The position numbers were made by a program, and so were the translations under genes. A stretch of DNA of 64,000 nt from Acetobacter estunensis (GTDB taxonomy: Bacteria; Pseudomonadota; Alphaproteobacteria; Acetobacterales; Acetobacteraceae): the NCBI RefSeq assembly GCF_019083805.1, contig NZ_JAHRDV010000007.1, positions 107,705 to 171,704 of the forward strand, given 5' to 3'. Below are positions 28,131 to 38,015 of the stretch, in pieces. Numbering within the stretch: position 1 is the first letter of the stretch; every line of letters starts with the position of its first letter. The notes under the pieces are model-generated. The model saw nothing but the letters and a program-made list of their open reading frames with translations. It had not been told where the DNA came from and did no database searches.

Positions 28131-28850
28131 TTACGGCGTAGCAGGAGCTTTTGCCGCTGGGGCCGGAGCGCCCGCAGGTGCGGCCTGTGCGTCCAGAAGA
28201 TCGTCAGCCACAAACACAACGCCGTTGAGAGCCTGATCCAGTGCGGACAGCGCACTCTGCGGATCACGGCCTTCCGTGAACACCTTGGCCCGGTTCAGAG
28301 CGCCTTGCGTCGGAGCAAGAGGGGCAAGTGCTACGATAAAGTCGAGCTTGTCATCCACGACCTGCATCGTCTCGGCGGCCTGCTTGGGCGAGCCACTCTT
28401 GAGCTGCTTGTTCGCGCTGGCCACAGCGGCCTTCTTTTCCGGAGCCAGCGTTTCCGTCTCAAGGAACTCGCCCCCGACCGGGATCCAGACCTGCTGCACC
28501 GCCGAGGGAGTGTGGGTCGGCGCAGTAGGATGCTGGGGAGCCGGCGTCAGGGCCGTCTCGGCCGCGACCAACTTGGTGTTGTCTGTGCTAGCGGCCTGCA
28601 GACGCTGGGTTGCGTCGGTCAGCGCCGGAATGGCGGCGTCCGTCTGACCGGAAGCCAGCAGATCACGTGCCTGAAGCATGTCCGCGAACGCACGCTGACC
28701 ATCGGCCGAGAGGTGACGCAGGGCGCGACCGGCCTTGTACTGTTCCCACTTCGTGTGGACGGTGCTGGTGGCATGGGAAGGCGCGCTCACAAGAGCGGGG
28801 GAGAGAGCGAGTGCCGCAGCGAAAGCCAGCGGGGACATGCGCTTCATCAT
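28131..28850 (-). CDS. YfdX family exported protein
   Basis: A 239-residue protein with a signal peptide (cleavage near SHATS). The mature region is helical and Ala/Gln-rich with the YfdX pattern: RALRHLSADGQRAFADMLQARDLLASGQTD split into paired helices, then WIPVGGEFLETETL (family VPIDGE-like turn) and a second helical pair. An Ala/Pro tail (APAGAPAPAAKAPATP) ends it. In E. coli yfdX lies with the acid-regulated frc/oxc genes, so a periplasmic stress role is plausible in an acid-producing host. The start has AAGGAG upstream. Confidence 0.75.
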   Translation of the reverse strand: MMKRMSPLAFAAALALSPALVSAPSHATSTVHTKWEQYKAGRALRHLSADGQRAFADMLQARDLLASGQTDAAIPALTDATQRLQAASTDNTKLVAAETALTPAPQHPTAPTHTPSAVQQVWIPVGGEFLETETLAPEKKAAVASANKQLKSGSPKQAAETMQVVDDKLDFIVALAPLAPTQGALNRAKVFTEGRDPQSALSALDQALNGVVFVADDLLDAQAAPAGAPAPAAKAPATP

Positions 28851-28987
28851 GAGAAACTCCTTGGACGTACACGATTCGGGCGGGCCTGACGGCGCGCCCG
28901 GAATTCATGTCATATCGTAACGCGAACATGACGTTTCAATGCCATCCATGAAGCGGGCAGGTGCCATGCGCGAACGGATAAAGTCCT

Positions 28988-29779
28988 TCAGGGAAGCAGT
29001 TTCATCTTTGAGGCTGTCGCTACGGCCTCGGCAATATGCGGTGCAACGGCAAGAATGGAGGCTCCACCCTCAAGACCACCTTCTTCAAGGAAGGGCGAAA
29101 CCCGTGCGCCAGCTTCCGCAAGAATGGGCAGGGCGCCGGCCACATCCCACAGGTTGATGACGATCTCCAGATAGCCATCCAGCCGTCCGCAGGCGACATC
29201 GGTGAGCGCCAGAGCACCGGAACCGCCCGAGCGTGGCATGGCTCCGAGATCCAGAAACGCGCCGATGCGATCCATGAACACGTCTTTCGGCACACGATTG
29301 CTCCAGCCCATTTCCAACATGGCGCTGCGTGTGTCCTTCACGGGGGAGGCCTGGATTTTCGTGCCATTGAGGTGCGCGCCATGACCGATGAGGGCGGTAT
29401 AGGTTTCATTCAGCGCAGGAGCTGCCACGATGCCCGCGACAGGTTTGTTGTCTTCCAACAAGCCGAGGGAGACGCACCAGCGGTTGCGTCCACGTGCGTA
29501 GTTGGAGGTGCCGTCGATGGGATCGACCACCCAGAGCAGGCCGCCCTTTCGGGTCATGCCGCCTTCTTCGCCCTGAAATCCATCCTCAGGGAAAAGTGTG
29601 ACCATGCGCTGCGAAATGAAGGCTTCCACCGCGCCATCGGCTTCGGTCAGCCAGTCCTGAGCGGATTTCTGAATGCCGACCGGGCCGCCCGGCGGCGGAC
29701 GCATGGACATGGCGAGGCGCGCGGCATCGGCTACGACGGCGCGGGCGGCTTCAAAACGGCGTGCGATGGCTGCTGTCAT
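28988..29779 (-). CDS. Inositol monophosphatase family protein
   Basis: A 263-residue Mg-dependent sugar/alcohol phosphatase. Metal-site motifs: GEEGG near residue 70, WVVDPIDGTSNYARG, and INLWDVAGALPILAEAG at the C-terminal metal site. The family includes SuhB, histidinol phosphatase HisN and CysQ-like enzymes. The DPIDGTSNY and WDVAGA forms fit inositol or histidinol phosphatase; no his gene adjoins, so the substrate is open. Divergent from sucC. Confidence 0.85.
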   Translation of the reverse strand: MTAAIARRFEAARAVVADAARLAMSMRPPPGGPVGIQKSAQDWLTEADGAVEAFISQRMVTLFPEDGFQGEEGGMTRKGGLLWVVDPIDGTSNYARGRNRWCVSLGLLEDNKPVAGIVAAPALNETYTALIGHGAHLNGTKIQASPVKDTRSAMLEMGWSNRVPKDVFMDRIGAFLDLGAMPRSGGSGALALTDVACGRLDGYLEIVINLWDVAGALPILAEAGARVSPFLEEGGLEGGASILAVAPHIAEAVATASKMKLLP

Positions 29780-30006
29780 GCGTGTGTTTCGGCCCGCTCA
29801 CGTCCGGGCCGCCTCTTTGCTATGAACGATGTTCCGACTTCCAGATACGCAGGAGCATGGGGCTTCGTCGAGAGCGGGGAGGATGAGGCTGCTCTGTCCG
29901 CTCGCGATTCGTTGTTTGGCGCGGCTGCGATGGCATCCGTATGCCGGATGAAGAAAACGCGCGGCCAACGCCGCATCCTTCCGAACCGGTGACAGGTGGC
30001 AGGGCA

Positions 30007-31206
30007 ATGAATATCCACGAATATCAGGCGAAGGCCGTTCTGAAATCCTACGGGATGCCGGTGCTGGTCGGACAGGTCGTCCAGTCGCCGGACGAGGCAC
30101 GAGATGCCGTGCGGGCTTTGGGTGGCAAACTGTGTGTCGTGAAAGCCCAGATCCATGCGGGCGGACGGGGCAAGGGGCATTTCCTCGATCATCCCGATCT
30201 GGGCGGCGTGAAGCTTGTGCACTCGCCGGATGAGGCGAAAGCGGTGGCCTATGACATGCTCGACCGCGTGCTGGTGACGAAGCAGACCGGTCCGAAGGGA
30301 CGTGTTGTTCATAAATTGTATGTGGAGGCAGGCTGCGACATTGAGCGCGAACTGTATTTCTCGCTGCTTGTGGATCGTACGCTGAGGCGCATCGTGATTG
30401 TGGCGTCGGACGCGGGCGGCACGAGCATTGAGGATGTGGCGGCGAAAACGCCGGAGAAGATTCACAAGGTCTCAGTCGATCCGGCGCTGGGGCTGGCGGA
30501 CCATCAGGCCCGCGAACTAGCGACGCGGATCGGGCTGCATGGTCCGCTCATCAACGGTTTCGCGAAGGTGGCACGCAGCGCCTATGAGGCTTTTGTGGCG
30601 CTCGATGCTTCCTTGGTGGAGACCAACCCGCTGGTTGTGACTAGGCAGGGCGATCTGGTTGCGCTCGATGCCAAGATGGCGTTCGATGACAACGGTCTGT
30701 TCCGTCATCGCGAATTGCTGGAACTGCGCGATGAAAGCGAGGAAGACCCGCGTGAGCGGGAAGCCGAGCGGTTTGGCCTGTCTTATGTCGGACTGGATGG
30801 CACCATCGGCTGCATGGTCAACGGCGCGGGGCTGGCGATGGCCACGATGGATATCATCCGCGAAGAAGGGGAAAATCCGGCCAATTTCCTCGATGTGGGG
30901 GGGGGCGCCTCAAAAGAAAAAGTGGCGGCAGCCTTCCGCATCCTGTTGGCCGATCCGCATATCGAGGGGATTCTGGTCAATATTTTCGGCGGCATCATGC
31001 GCTGCGATCTGATCGCCGGTGCTGTGATCGATGCCTGCCAGAAAACCGGCTGTCGGGTGCCGCTGGTGATCCGGCTTGCGGGTACGCGGGTGAAGGAGGG
31101 TATGGCGTTGATCGAAAAATCCGGGCTGGACGCCATCGTTGCCACGGATCTGGGAGATGCCGCCCGCAAGATTGTTGCGGCCGTGCGAGCACGGAGGACT
31201 GCCTGA
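30007..31206 (+). CDS. sucC: Succinate--CoA ligase, beta subunit
   Basis: Nucleotide-binding subunit of succinyl-CoA synthetase (TCA cycle substrate-level phosphorylation). 399 residues starting [16 protein letters not shown]-grasp fold, [16 protein letters not shown]-type ETNPLVV, and [16 protein letters not shown] with [13 protein letters not shown]. An insert (HFLDHPDL) between GGRGKG and GGVKLV is longer than in usual alphaproteobacterial SucC and resembles eukaryotic and some Bacteroidetes forms. ATG 30007 replaces an upstream frame start at 29941. The stop overlaps sucD by one base. No sucAB genes follow, unlike the usual operon. Confidence 0.93.
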   Translation: MNIHEYQAKAVLKSYGMPVLVGQVVQSPDEARDAVRALGGKLCVVKAQIHAGGRGKGHFLDHPDLGGVKLVHSPDEAKAVAYDMLDRVLVTKQTGPKGRVVHKLYVEAGCDIERELYFSLLVDRTLRRIVIVASDAGGTSIEDVAAKTPEKIHKVSVDPALGLADHQARELATRIGLHGPLINGFAKVARSAYEAFVALDASLVETNPLVVTRQGDLVALDAKMAFDDNGLFRHRELLELRDESEEDPREREAERFGLSYVGLDGTIGCMVNGAGLAMATMDIIREEGENPANFLDVGGGASKEKVAAAFRILLADPHIEGILVNIFGGIMRCDLIAGAVIDACQKTGCRVPLVIRLAGTRVKEGMALIEKSGLDAIVATDLGDAARKIVAAVRARRTA

Positions 31207-32081
31207 TGTCCATTCTGATCGATCACGACACGAAAGTTCTGGTGCAGGGTTTCACCGGCGCGCAAGGGACGTTTCACTCCGAGCAGGCACTTGCTTACGG
31301 CACCAAGATCGTAGGTGGCGTGACGCCGGGACGCGGTGGAGAGAGGCATCTCGGGCTGCCCGTATTCGACACGATGGTACAGGCGATGGAGGCCGCAAAA
31401 GCGGACGCGACGGTCATTTATGTGCCGCCAGCGAGGGCGGCCGATGCCATTCTGGAAGCCATTGCCGTTGAGGTGCCTCTGATCGTGTGCATCACGGAAG
31501 GTATTCCCGTGCAGGATATGCTGCGGGTGCGCATGGCGCTGGATCGCTCGAACTCATTGCTGGTCGGGCCGAACTGTCCGGGCGTCATCACGCCCGGCCA
31601 ATGCAAGATCGGCATCATGCCGGGACCGATCCATCGCCCCGGTAAGGTGGGAGTCGTTTCGCGCTCCGGCACGCTGACATACGAGGCCGTGGCCCAGACG
31701 ACGGCGCTGGGTATGGGCCAGAGCACGAGCGTGGGCATCGGAGGAGATCCTATCAAGGGGCTGGATTTCGTCGATGTGCTTGAGCGATTCATGGCCGATC
31801 CGGGAACGGACTCCATCATCATGATCGGTGAAATCGGCGGGCAGTCCGAAAACGATGCGGCGCGGTTTATCAAGGACAGTGGGCTTAAAAAACCGGTTGT
31901 CGGACTTGTGGCCGGGCTGACTGCGCCACCCGGACGTCGCATGGGTCATGCGGGTGCGGTCATTTCGGGTGGCGGCGACACGGCGGCGGCCAAGATCGAG
32001 GTGCTCAAAAGCGCTGGTGTGCACATCGCGCCAACTCCCGCAGAACTGGGCACGACATTACGGACTGCACTCGGCCGATAA
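31206..32081 (+). CDS. sucD: Succinate--CoA ligase, alpha subunit
   Basis: CoA-binding subunit carrying the phospho-histidine. 291 residues: [40 protein letters not shown], the CoA loop [20 protein letters not shown] and the active-site [14 protein letters not shown] (histidine in GHAGA). Translationally coupled to sucC by TGATG. Malate-CoA ligase (MtkB) is the main alternative within the family; no serine-cycle genes accompany it. Confidence 0.94.
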   Translation: MSILIDHDTKVLVQGFTGAQGTFHSEQALAYGTKIVGGVTPGRGGERHLGLPVFDTMVQAMEAAKADATVIYVPPARAADAILEAIAVEVPLIVCITEGIPVQDMLRVRMALDRSNSLLVGPNCPGVITPGQCKIGIMPGPIHRPGKVGVVSRSGTLTYEAVAQTTALGMGQSTSVGIGGDPIKGLDFVDVLERFMADPGTDSIIMIGEIGGQSENDAARFIKDSGLKKPVVGLVAGLTAPPGRRMGHAGAVISGGGDTAAAKIEVLKSAGVHIAPTPAELGTTLRTALGR

Positions 32082-32185
32082 GGACGGCTTCTTCCTTGGG
32101 ACGGTTTGCCTGCGGTTCATCTGCCGCTATGACGGGCGCGGTTAGGGACGAGCAGGCAGCGTGAAGGAAGTCGGGTGGGTGATGC

Positions 32186-32779
32186 ATGGAGAATGCCGCG
32201 GTGATCGGGGCATTCAGCGATCTTGCGGATCAGGCCGTTCTCATTCCTGCGGAAGTGGCGGTCTTTCTGTCACTCATATGCATCCGACGCTATCGCCCGG
32301 CTTTCGTCTGGGCTTTCGTTGTGTGCACCGCGTCTTTCGTCACATTCGTGCTGAAGCTGTGGTTTGAACGTTGCGGCCTGCCCGCACACCGTGTGCTTTA
32401 CAGTCCCAGCGGTCACACCATGGGCGGAACGCTGGTGTACGGGGGTCTTCTGGCCCTGTTCTGCCAACGGAAATGGATCGTGACGCTGGGCGCCGTCATG
32501 CTTGCTTCGGCCTTTGCCGCCTCACGCCTTTATCTCCATGTGCATACGCCCGCCGAAGTGGTGGCGGGAGAAAGTATCGGCCTGTTGGCGGTGGGAGCCA
32601 TGCGGTGGTTGCTCGATGGGCAGCGCGTGGCCGTTGCTCCTGCCCGATTGGCAATGCTTCTGTTCGTGGTGGGAAGCCTTGTGGTGGTTTGTTACGGCCA
32701 TCGGTCAGGCGTGGAGGAATGGATTTCCCGGCTGGCCCGAAGTTCCGTGATGCCTCACGCCGCCTGCGCGAAAGGCTGA
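32186..32779 (+). CDS. PAP2-family membrane phosphatase
   Basis: A 197-residue integral membrane protein with about five or six helices. The phosphatase signature is reduced but visible: YSPSGHTMGG (PSGH motif) and SRLYLHVHTPAEVVAG (SR-x6-H with the usual aspartate replaced by glutamate). Such enzymes dephosphorylate undecaprenyl or phosphatidate lipids. The first KxxxxxRP motif is weak (KLWFERCGLP), so activity is uncertain. Confidence 0.75.
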   Translation: MENAAVIGAFSDLADQAVLIPAEVAVFLSLICIRRYRPAFVWAFVVCTASFVTFVLKLWFERCGLPAHRVLYSPSGHTMGGTLVYGGLLALFCQRKWIVTLGAVMLASAFAASRLYLHVHTPAEVVAGESIGLLAVGAMRWLLDGQRVAVAPARLAMLLFVVGSLVVVCYGHRSGVEEWISRLARSSVMPHAACAKG

Positions 32780-32785
32780 TACGAA

Positions 32786-32818
32786 AAAAGCGCCCCGCAT
32801 GATGACGGGACGCCTTTT
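32786..32818. terminator. Bidirectional terminator between PAP2 gene and clpA
   Basis: Stem AAAAGCGCCCCG / CGGGACGCCTTTT with one mismatch and one bulge. The A-run and T-run on the two flanks serve both convergent genes. Confidence 0.7.
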
Positions 32819-32847
32819 GAGGCTTTTGCTGCAAAGCCGAGAAGGGG

Positions 32848-35193
32848 TCAGGAATTGGAGTCCAGCTTTTCCTCGCCCTCTTCTGCCGCATCGGTGGAAG
32901 AGGATGTGTTGGTCTCCATGTAATCGAAAGCCAGCGCCCCGTCCTTGACCGAGATCTTGACCGCGCCACCCTTTACCAGACGCCCGAACAGAAGCTCTTC
33001 GGACAGCGGCTTCTTGATGGAGTCCTGAATGACACGGGCTAGGGGCCGTGCACCATACAGGCGGTCGTAACCACGTTCCGCAAGCCATTCCTTGGCCGCC
33101 GAGGTCATCTCGATCGTCACGTTACGGTCGGCAAGCTGGGCTTCGAGCTGAAGCACAAACTTCTCGACCACACGTCCCACTGTCTCTGGCTGGAGATTGC
33201 TGAAGGGGATGATCGCGTCTAGACGGTTGCGGAACTCCGGCGTGAAGAGGCGCTTGATCGCTTCCTCGTCCTCGCCCTCTCGGGAGTCACGCCCGAAGCC
33301 GATGGCCTCCTTGCTCAGATCGGCCGCACCCGCGTTGGTCGTCATGATGAGGATGACGTTGCGGAAATCGACCGTCTTGCCGTTATGGTCTGTCAGTTGA
33401 CCGTGATCCATGACCTGCAACAGCACGTTGAACAGGTCCGGATGCGCCTTCTCGATTTCGTCGAGCAGCAGAACCGCGTGCGGATGCTGATCGATGGCGT
33501 CCGTCAGAAGACCGCCCTGATCGAAGCCGACATAACCCGGAGGTGCGCCCAGAAGCCGCGAGACCGAATGGCGTTCCATGTATTCCGACATGTCGAACCG
33601 GATTAGTTCGATGCCCAAGGTGCTGGCGAGCTGACGGGCCACCTCCGTCTTGCCGACGCCCGTGGGGCCGGAGAACAGATAGTTGCCAATCGGCTTCTCG
33701 GGCTCGCGCAGACCGGCACGGGAGAGCTTGATGGCGTCCGACAGGGCTTCGATGGCCTTGTTCTGGCCGAAAACCATGTTCTTGAGATCGCGCTCAAGCG
33801 TGCGCAGCACTTCCTTGTCGTCTGCCGAGACCGTCTTGGGCGGAATGCGGGCGATCTTGGAGATCACCTCTTCCACATCTCGCAGCGTGATGGTCTTGCG
33901 GCGCTTGCTTTCGGGCAGGAGCATCCGTGAGGCGCCAGCTTCATCAATGATGTCGATGGCCTTGTCCGGCAGCTTGCGGTCGTGAATGTACTTCACCGAC
34001 AACTCCACCGCGGCGCGGATGGCCTCGTCCGTGTAGCGGACCTTGTGATGTTTTTCGTAGTTGGTCTTCAAGCCGCGAAGGATTTTCACCGCGTCATCGA
34101 GGTTGGGTTCCTCCACGTCAATTTTCTGGAACCGGCGCACGAGGGCGCGGTCCTTCTCGAAGTGCTGGCGGAACTCCTTGTAGGTGGTGGATCCGATGCA
34201 GCGCAGGGTGCCAGCCGCCAGCGCGGGCTTGAGCAGGTTGGACGCATCCATCGCGCCGCCGGAAGTCGCTCCTGCACCGATAACGGTGTGGATCTCGTCA
34301 ATGAACAGGATACCGCCGGGGTTCTGCTCCAGATCGGTAACAACCGCTTTCAGGCGCTCTTCGAAGTCACCGCGATAGCGGGTGCCCGCCAGCAGCGAAC
34401 CCATATCGAGCGAGTAGATCGTGCAGTTGAGCAGCACTTCTGGCACGTCACCTTCGACGATGCGCTTGGCCAGACCTTCGGCGATCGCGGTCTTGCCTAC
34501 GCCCGGATCGCCCACATAGAGCGGATTGTTCTTGGTGCGGCGGCACAGGATCTGGATCGTGCGCTCAACCTCGGCATCACGGCCGACAAGAGAGTCGATC
34601 TTGCCGTCCGTGGCTTTCTTGTTGAGGTCCACGCAATAGGCGGCCAGCGCCTCTCCGCTTTTGGCGGTGCCACGTCCTTTTTCCTCACGCTCGCCGCCGT
34701 CCTTGTCGGGGGCGGATGCGGAAGGAGCACCGTTCGAACTGCGGCGAACCGAACGATCGGGAGCTTTGGCGATGCCGTGCGAGATGAAATTGACCGCATC
34801 CAGTCGCGTCATATCCTGCAGTTGCAGGAAATAGACCGCGTGGCTTTCGCGCTCGGCAAAGAGAGCCACCAGCACATTCGCGCCCGTCACTTCATCCCTT
34901 CCGGTGGACTGGACGTGGATGGCCGCACGCTGGATCACGCGCTGGAAAGCGGCGGTGGGTTTGGGTTCGGTCGGACGTTCTGCCGTCAAACCTGCGAGAT
35001 CCTTGTCAAGGAACTCGGTCAGGTCCGCGCGCAGCTTGTCGAGGTCCACACCACAGGCGCGGAAGACCGTGACAGCGTCCGGGTCATCTATGAGGGCGAT
35101 GAGCAGATGCTCGAGAGTAGCGTATTCATGATGCCGCTCGCCCGCCAAGGTCAGCGCCCGGTGCAGCGTCTGTTCGAGATTGCGTGACAACAT
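32848..35193 (-). CDS. clpA: ATP-dependent Clp protease ATPase subunit ClpA
   Basis: Hexameric unfoldase that feeds ClpP. 781 residues: N-domain ([20 protein letters not shown]), D1 with Walker [16 protein letters not shown] and Walker [16 protein letters not shown]2 with [16 protein letters not shown] and [12 protein letters not shown], and the family's [16 protein letters not shown] linker. It lacks the long middle domain of ClpB. A short polar tail ends EEKLDSNS. The adaptor gene clpS, usually just upstream, is not found there: the upstream DNA is non-coding and then holds the SRP RNA gene. Confidence 0.96.
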   Translation of the reverse strand: MLSRNLEQTLHRALTLAGERHHEYATLEHLLIALIDDPDAVTVFRACGVDLDKLRADLTEFLDKDLAGLTAERPTEPKPTAAFQRVIQRAAIHVQSTGRDEVTGANVLVALFAERESHAVYFLQLQDMTRLDAVNFISHGIAKAPDRSVRRSSNGAPSASAPDKDGGEREEKGRGTAKSGEALAAYCVDLNKKATDGKIDSLVGRDAEVERTIQILCRRTKNNPLYVGDPGVGKTAIAEGLAKRIVEGDVPEVLLNCTIYSLDMGSLLAGTRYRGDFEERLKAVVTDLEQNPGGILFIDEIHTVIGAGATSGGAMDASNLLKPALAAGTLRCIGSTTYKEFRQHFEKDRALVRRFQKIDVEEPNLDDAVKILRGLKTNYEKHHKVRYTDEAIRAAVELSVKYIHDRKLPDKAIDIIDEAGASRMLLPESKRRKTITLRDVEEVISKIARIPPKTVSADDKEVLRTLERDLKNMVFGQNKAIEALSDAIKLSRAGLREPEKPIGNYLFSGPTGVGKTEVARQLASTLGIELIRFDMSEYMERHSVSRLLGAPPGYVGFDQGGLLTDAIDQHPHAVLLLDEIEKAHPDLFNVLLQVMDHGQLTDHNGKTVDFRNVILIMTTNAGAADLSKEAIGFGRDSREGEDEEAIKRLFTPEFRNRLDAIIPFSNLQPETVGRVVEKFVLQLEAQLADRNVTIEMTSAAKEWLAERGYDRLYGARPLARVIQDSIKKPLSEELLFGRLVKGGAVKISVKDGALAFDYMETNTSSSTDAAEEGEEKLDSNS

Positions 35194-35477
35194 GAGTCGG
35201 TACTCCTTTCAGCGGCGGCCGTATTCGGACACGCCGCGAGGACTCGGTCCTGTCATCATATTTGGGCGGTTGCTGGAGAATTGCCAGCCATAAGGAAGGA
35301 CTTGCCGAAAAAAAATCATGACCAATCTGGTTCGGATGGGCGAAGCCTCTCAACACCGAGGCGGGAAGCATGATTTCTGCGTGACCGAGATTGGCAAATG
35401 GTTACGAAATCGGTCGAAGTGAAGCTTTGTTCTTCGAATAGATTGGCCTTTGCGTCCTGTGACGGCGTGTGATACGC
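35194..35477. other. Intergenic region between clpA and ffs
   Basis: About 285 bases with no supported gene. It must hold the divergent promoters of clpA and the SRP RNA; TTTGTTCTTCGAATAGATTGG near 35427 is T/A-rich, but I cannot assign clean -35/-10 boxes. Confidence 0.4.
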
Positions 35478-35480
35478 CCT

Positions 35481-35582
35481 GCGGCGGGAGATCCGTGGCG
35501 GACGGGTGCCCCGCTTACCCTGGTCAGATCCGGAAGGAAGCAGCCAAAGCGGGTTTCATTCGGGTCGTTGCGGGTCTCTCAT
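35481..35582 (+). ncRNA. ffs: Signal recognition particle RNA, small bacterial type
   Basis: The universally conserved domain IV core is present: GGTCAGATCCGGAAGGAAGC with AGCC after it at 35522-35545, including the GGAA tetraloop and the asymmetric loop that binds Ffh. CCCGCTT/AAGCGGG closes it, and GAGATCC (35488-35494) pairs with GGGTCTC (35572-35578) further out. Size about 100 bases, as in 4.5S RNA. Its location directly before dnaX is the conserved alphaproteobacterial neighbourhood. Exact ends are estimated from pairing. Confidence 0.88.
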
Positions 35583-35674
35583 CTCGATTCCCCGCTTGAT
35601 GCGACGGAACGCCGGGACCGGATGTCCCGCCCCGGCTTTGCACCGGACGGGGTCCGGAGGGGTTTGCCGGAGCC

Positions 35675-37624
35675 ATGTCAGAGACCGACACCTCAACAAA
35701 CGATGATCTGCCCATGCCGCCTTCCGATGGAGGGGGCTTTCTTTTCGGTGATCAGCCCGAACCGGCGCCTGCGTCAGTTCCCGCTGCGACGCCAACCTCT
35801 GAAAAAACAGGCTACCGGGTTCTTGCCCGTAAGTATCGCCCGGCAACGCTCGACGAATTGATCGGGCAGGATGCCCTCGTCCGTACGCTGCGCAATGCGT
35901 TCGCCACCGGTCGCGTGGCGCACGCTTTCATGCTCACGGGTGTGCGGGGTGTGGGCAAGACGACCACGGCCCGTATTCTTGCTCGTGGTCTGAACTGCAC
36001 AGGCCCGGACGGGAAGGGCGGGCCGACGGCCGATCCATGCGGCGTGTGTCCCAACTGTGTCGCCATTCTGGCGGATCGTCATCCAGACGTGCTGGAGATG
36101 GATGCGGCTTCGCGCACCGGTGTCGATGATGTGCGCGAGATTATCGAGGCGTGTCACTTCCGACCCATTCAGGGCCGTATGAAGGTCTTCATCATCGATG
36201 AAGTCCATATGCTGTCGCGTAACGCCTTTAATGCTCTTCTCAAAACGCTTGAAGAACCGCCCTCGCAGGTGACGTTTGTGTTTGCGACCACGGAACTGCG
36301 CAAAGTGCCGGTCACTGTGCTGTCGCGCTGTCAGCGTTTCGATCTGCGCCGGATCGCCCAGTCGGAGCTTGTGGATTTCTTCGGGCGCGTAGCGGCAAAG
36401 GAAGAGGTGAAGATCGCGCCTGATGCGCTGCGGCTTCTGGCGCGCGCGGCGGATGGGTCCGTGCGTGATGGCCTTTCGCTGCTGGATCAGGCGATCGCAC
36501 AGGGCGATGGCAGCGCCATTATCTCGGAAGAGAGCGTGGCCGCCATGCTGGGCCTGTCGGATCGCACGGCGGTGTTCGACCTGTTCGGACATGTGATGAA
36601 AGGCGATGTCCCGGCCGTAATCGCTCTGTGTGACGATACCTGCAATCGCGGTGGCGATCCGGGGATCATGCTGCGCGATCTGGCTGAACTGACGCATATG
36701 GTGACGCGCCTCAAAACGGTGCGCAGTCTTCAGGACACGATGGACCTGCCCGAAGCCGAGCGCACGCGCGGCGTGGAGTTCGCGCAGGAACTCTCACTCT
36801 CCGCTCTGTCACGGTTGTGGCAGATGCTCCTCAAGGGCATCGCGGAGGTGGATGGTGCGCCCCTGCGGCGGGAAGCGGCCGAGATGGTGTTGATCCGGCT
36901 GTGCCATGCCGCGGCATTGCCCGCGCCGGAAGATTTGCTGAAGCAGCTTGAGCGCGGCGGTGGCGCAGGACAAGGGCCAGGTGGTGCCGGCCCAAACGCT
37001 GGGCACGGAACCGTACCTAGCGCCCGGTTGTCGTCTCCCTCGCAGGGGGAGGATGGCGGGCAGCGACGTGTGGCCAATGGGGGCTGGGCCGGGGAACACG
37101 AGGAGCCTCCACCGCCTGTGCCCCTGATGCAGGCTGAACCGGCGACCCGGGCAGAGCCGCCACGTTCATGGCGTGCGCTTGTCGCTTTTGTGAAGGATTG
37201 TCGTGAAGCCACATTGCATGGGCATCTGCGGCACTCCACACATCTGGTGACATTCGCGGCACCAGTGGTGGAAATCCGCGTGGATCGACCCGCGCCAGCG
37301 GATCTGCCGAAACGGTTGCAGGAACTTCTGCGACATCATTTTGGTCCGGCATGGACGGTTCGCATGGTGGATGCACCGGGCGAACCGACACTGGCCGAGC
37401 AAAGCGCTGAAATCATTCAGCTCCACCGGCATCGGTCCGCAGGGCATCCTCTGGTTCAGGCTATCATGGAGGCGTTTCCCGGGGCGCAGTTGGGCGATGT
37501 GAAGGACCATACGCTGGACGATCATTACGGTCTTCCTGCGGAAGAGCCTCCCGTGGTGGGACTTGACCCCGAGCCGTTCCATCCCGAAGACAGCATGGAT
37601 GAGCCGGATCCGCTGAATGACTGA
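35675..37624 (+). CDS. dnaX: DNA polymerase III subunits gamma/tau
   Basis: Clamp-loader ATPase, 649 residues. Seen: RKYRPATLDELIGQ, Walker A GVRGVGKTTTARILARG, the four-cysteine zinc module (CTGPDGKGG...CGVCPNC), Walker B FIIDEVHMLSRNAFNALLKTLE and SRC sensor VTVLSRCQRFDLRR. A Gly/Pro-rich low-complexity linker (about residues 425-490) precedes the tau-specific C-terminal part. The linker carries a short palindromic insert-like stretch. Start ATG 35675 lies about 95 bases after the SRP RNA. Confidence 0.95.
   Translation: MSETDTSTNDDLPMPPSDGGGFLFGDQPEPAPASVPAATPTSEKTGYRVLARKYRPATLDELIGQDALVRTLRNAFATGRVAHAFMLTGVRGVGKTTTARILARGLNCTGPDGKGGPTADPCGVCPNCVAILADRHPDVLEMDAASRTGVDDVREIIEACHFRPIQGRMKVFIIDEVHMLSRNAFNALLKTLEEPPSQVTFVFATTELRKVPVTVLSRCQRFDLRRIAQSELVDFFGRVAAKEEVKIAPDALRLLARAADGSVRDGLSLLDQAIAQGDGSAIISEESVAAMLGLSDRTAVFDLFGHVMKGDVPAVIALCDDTCNRGGDPGIMLRDLAELTHMVTRLKTVRSLQDTMDLPEAERTRGVEFAQELSLSALSRLWQMLLKGIAEVDGAPLRREAAEMVLIRLCHAAALPAPEDLLKQLERGGGAGQGPGGAGPNAGHGTVPSARLSSPSQGEDGGQRRVANGGWAGEHEEPPPPVPLMQAEPATRAEPPRSWRALVAFVKDCREATLHGHLRHSTHLVTFAAPVVEIRVDRPAPADLPKRLQELLRHHFGPAWTVRMVDAPGEPTLAEQSAEIIQLHRHRSAGHPLVQAIMEAFPGAQLGDVKDHTLDDHYGLPAEEPPVVGLDPEPFHPEDSMDEPDPLND
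37034..37052. repeat. REP-like palindrome inside dnaX linker
   Basis: TCTCCCTCGCAGGGGGAGGA forms a CTCCC/GGGAG hairpin and encodes SPSQGEDG in frame. Its form resembles the short palindromic repeats often scattered in proteobacterial genomes. Only one copy was noticed in this window, so repeat status is unproven. Confidence 0.35.
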
Positions 37625-37663
37625 ACGCGCCTCCGACAGGATTTTGGATACAGGAACACGCAC

Positions 37664-37987
37664 ATGAAAAACCTTGCCGGCCTGATGAAGCAGGCCTCGC
37701 AGATGCAGTCCAAAATGGAGCAGATGCAGTCAGAGCTGGAAAAGCTGACGATCGAGGGATCGTCTGGCGCGGGTCTGGTCACTGTTGCTCTGAGCGGCAA
37801 GGGCGACATGCGCTCAATCAAAATCGATCCCAAGCTGGCCGATCCGGACGAGATGGAAATGCTTCAGGATCTGATTGTCGCGGCCTGCGCCGATGCGCGT
37901 GTGAAGCTCGACAAGAAGGCGTCCGAAGAAATGCAGAAGGTCACGGGTGGCCTGAACCTGCCGCCGGGAATGAAGCTGCCGTTCTGA
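37664..37987 (+). CDS. YbaB/EbfC nucleoid-associated protein
   Basis: A 107-residue DNA-binding protein: [20 protein letters not shown], a long helix, then [22 protein letters not shown] (central sheet) and a helix with a PPGMKLPF tail. YbaB homologues form tweezer-like dimers that bind DNA. It lies between dnaX and recR as in most bacteria, and the three are probably one operon. Confidence 0.93.
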   Translation: MKNLAGLMKQASQMQSKMEQMQSELEKLTIEGSSGAGLVTVALSGKGDMRSIKIDPKLADPDEMEMLQDLIVAACADARVKLDKKASEEMQKVTGGLNLPPGMKLPF

Positions 37988-38015
37988 GTGGCGCTGCGTT
38001 CGTTTCGGGGCGTTC

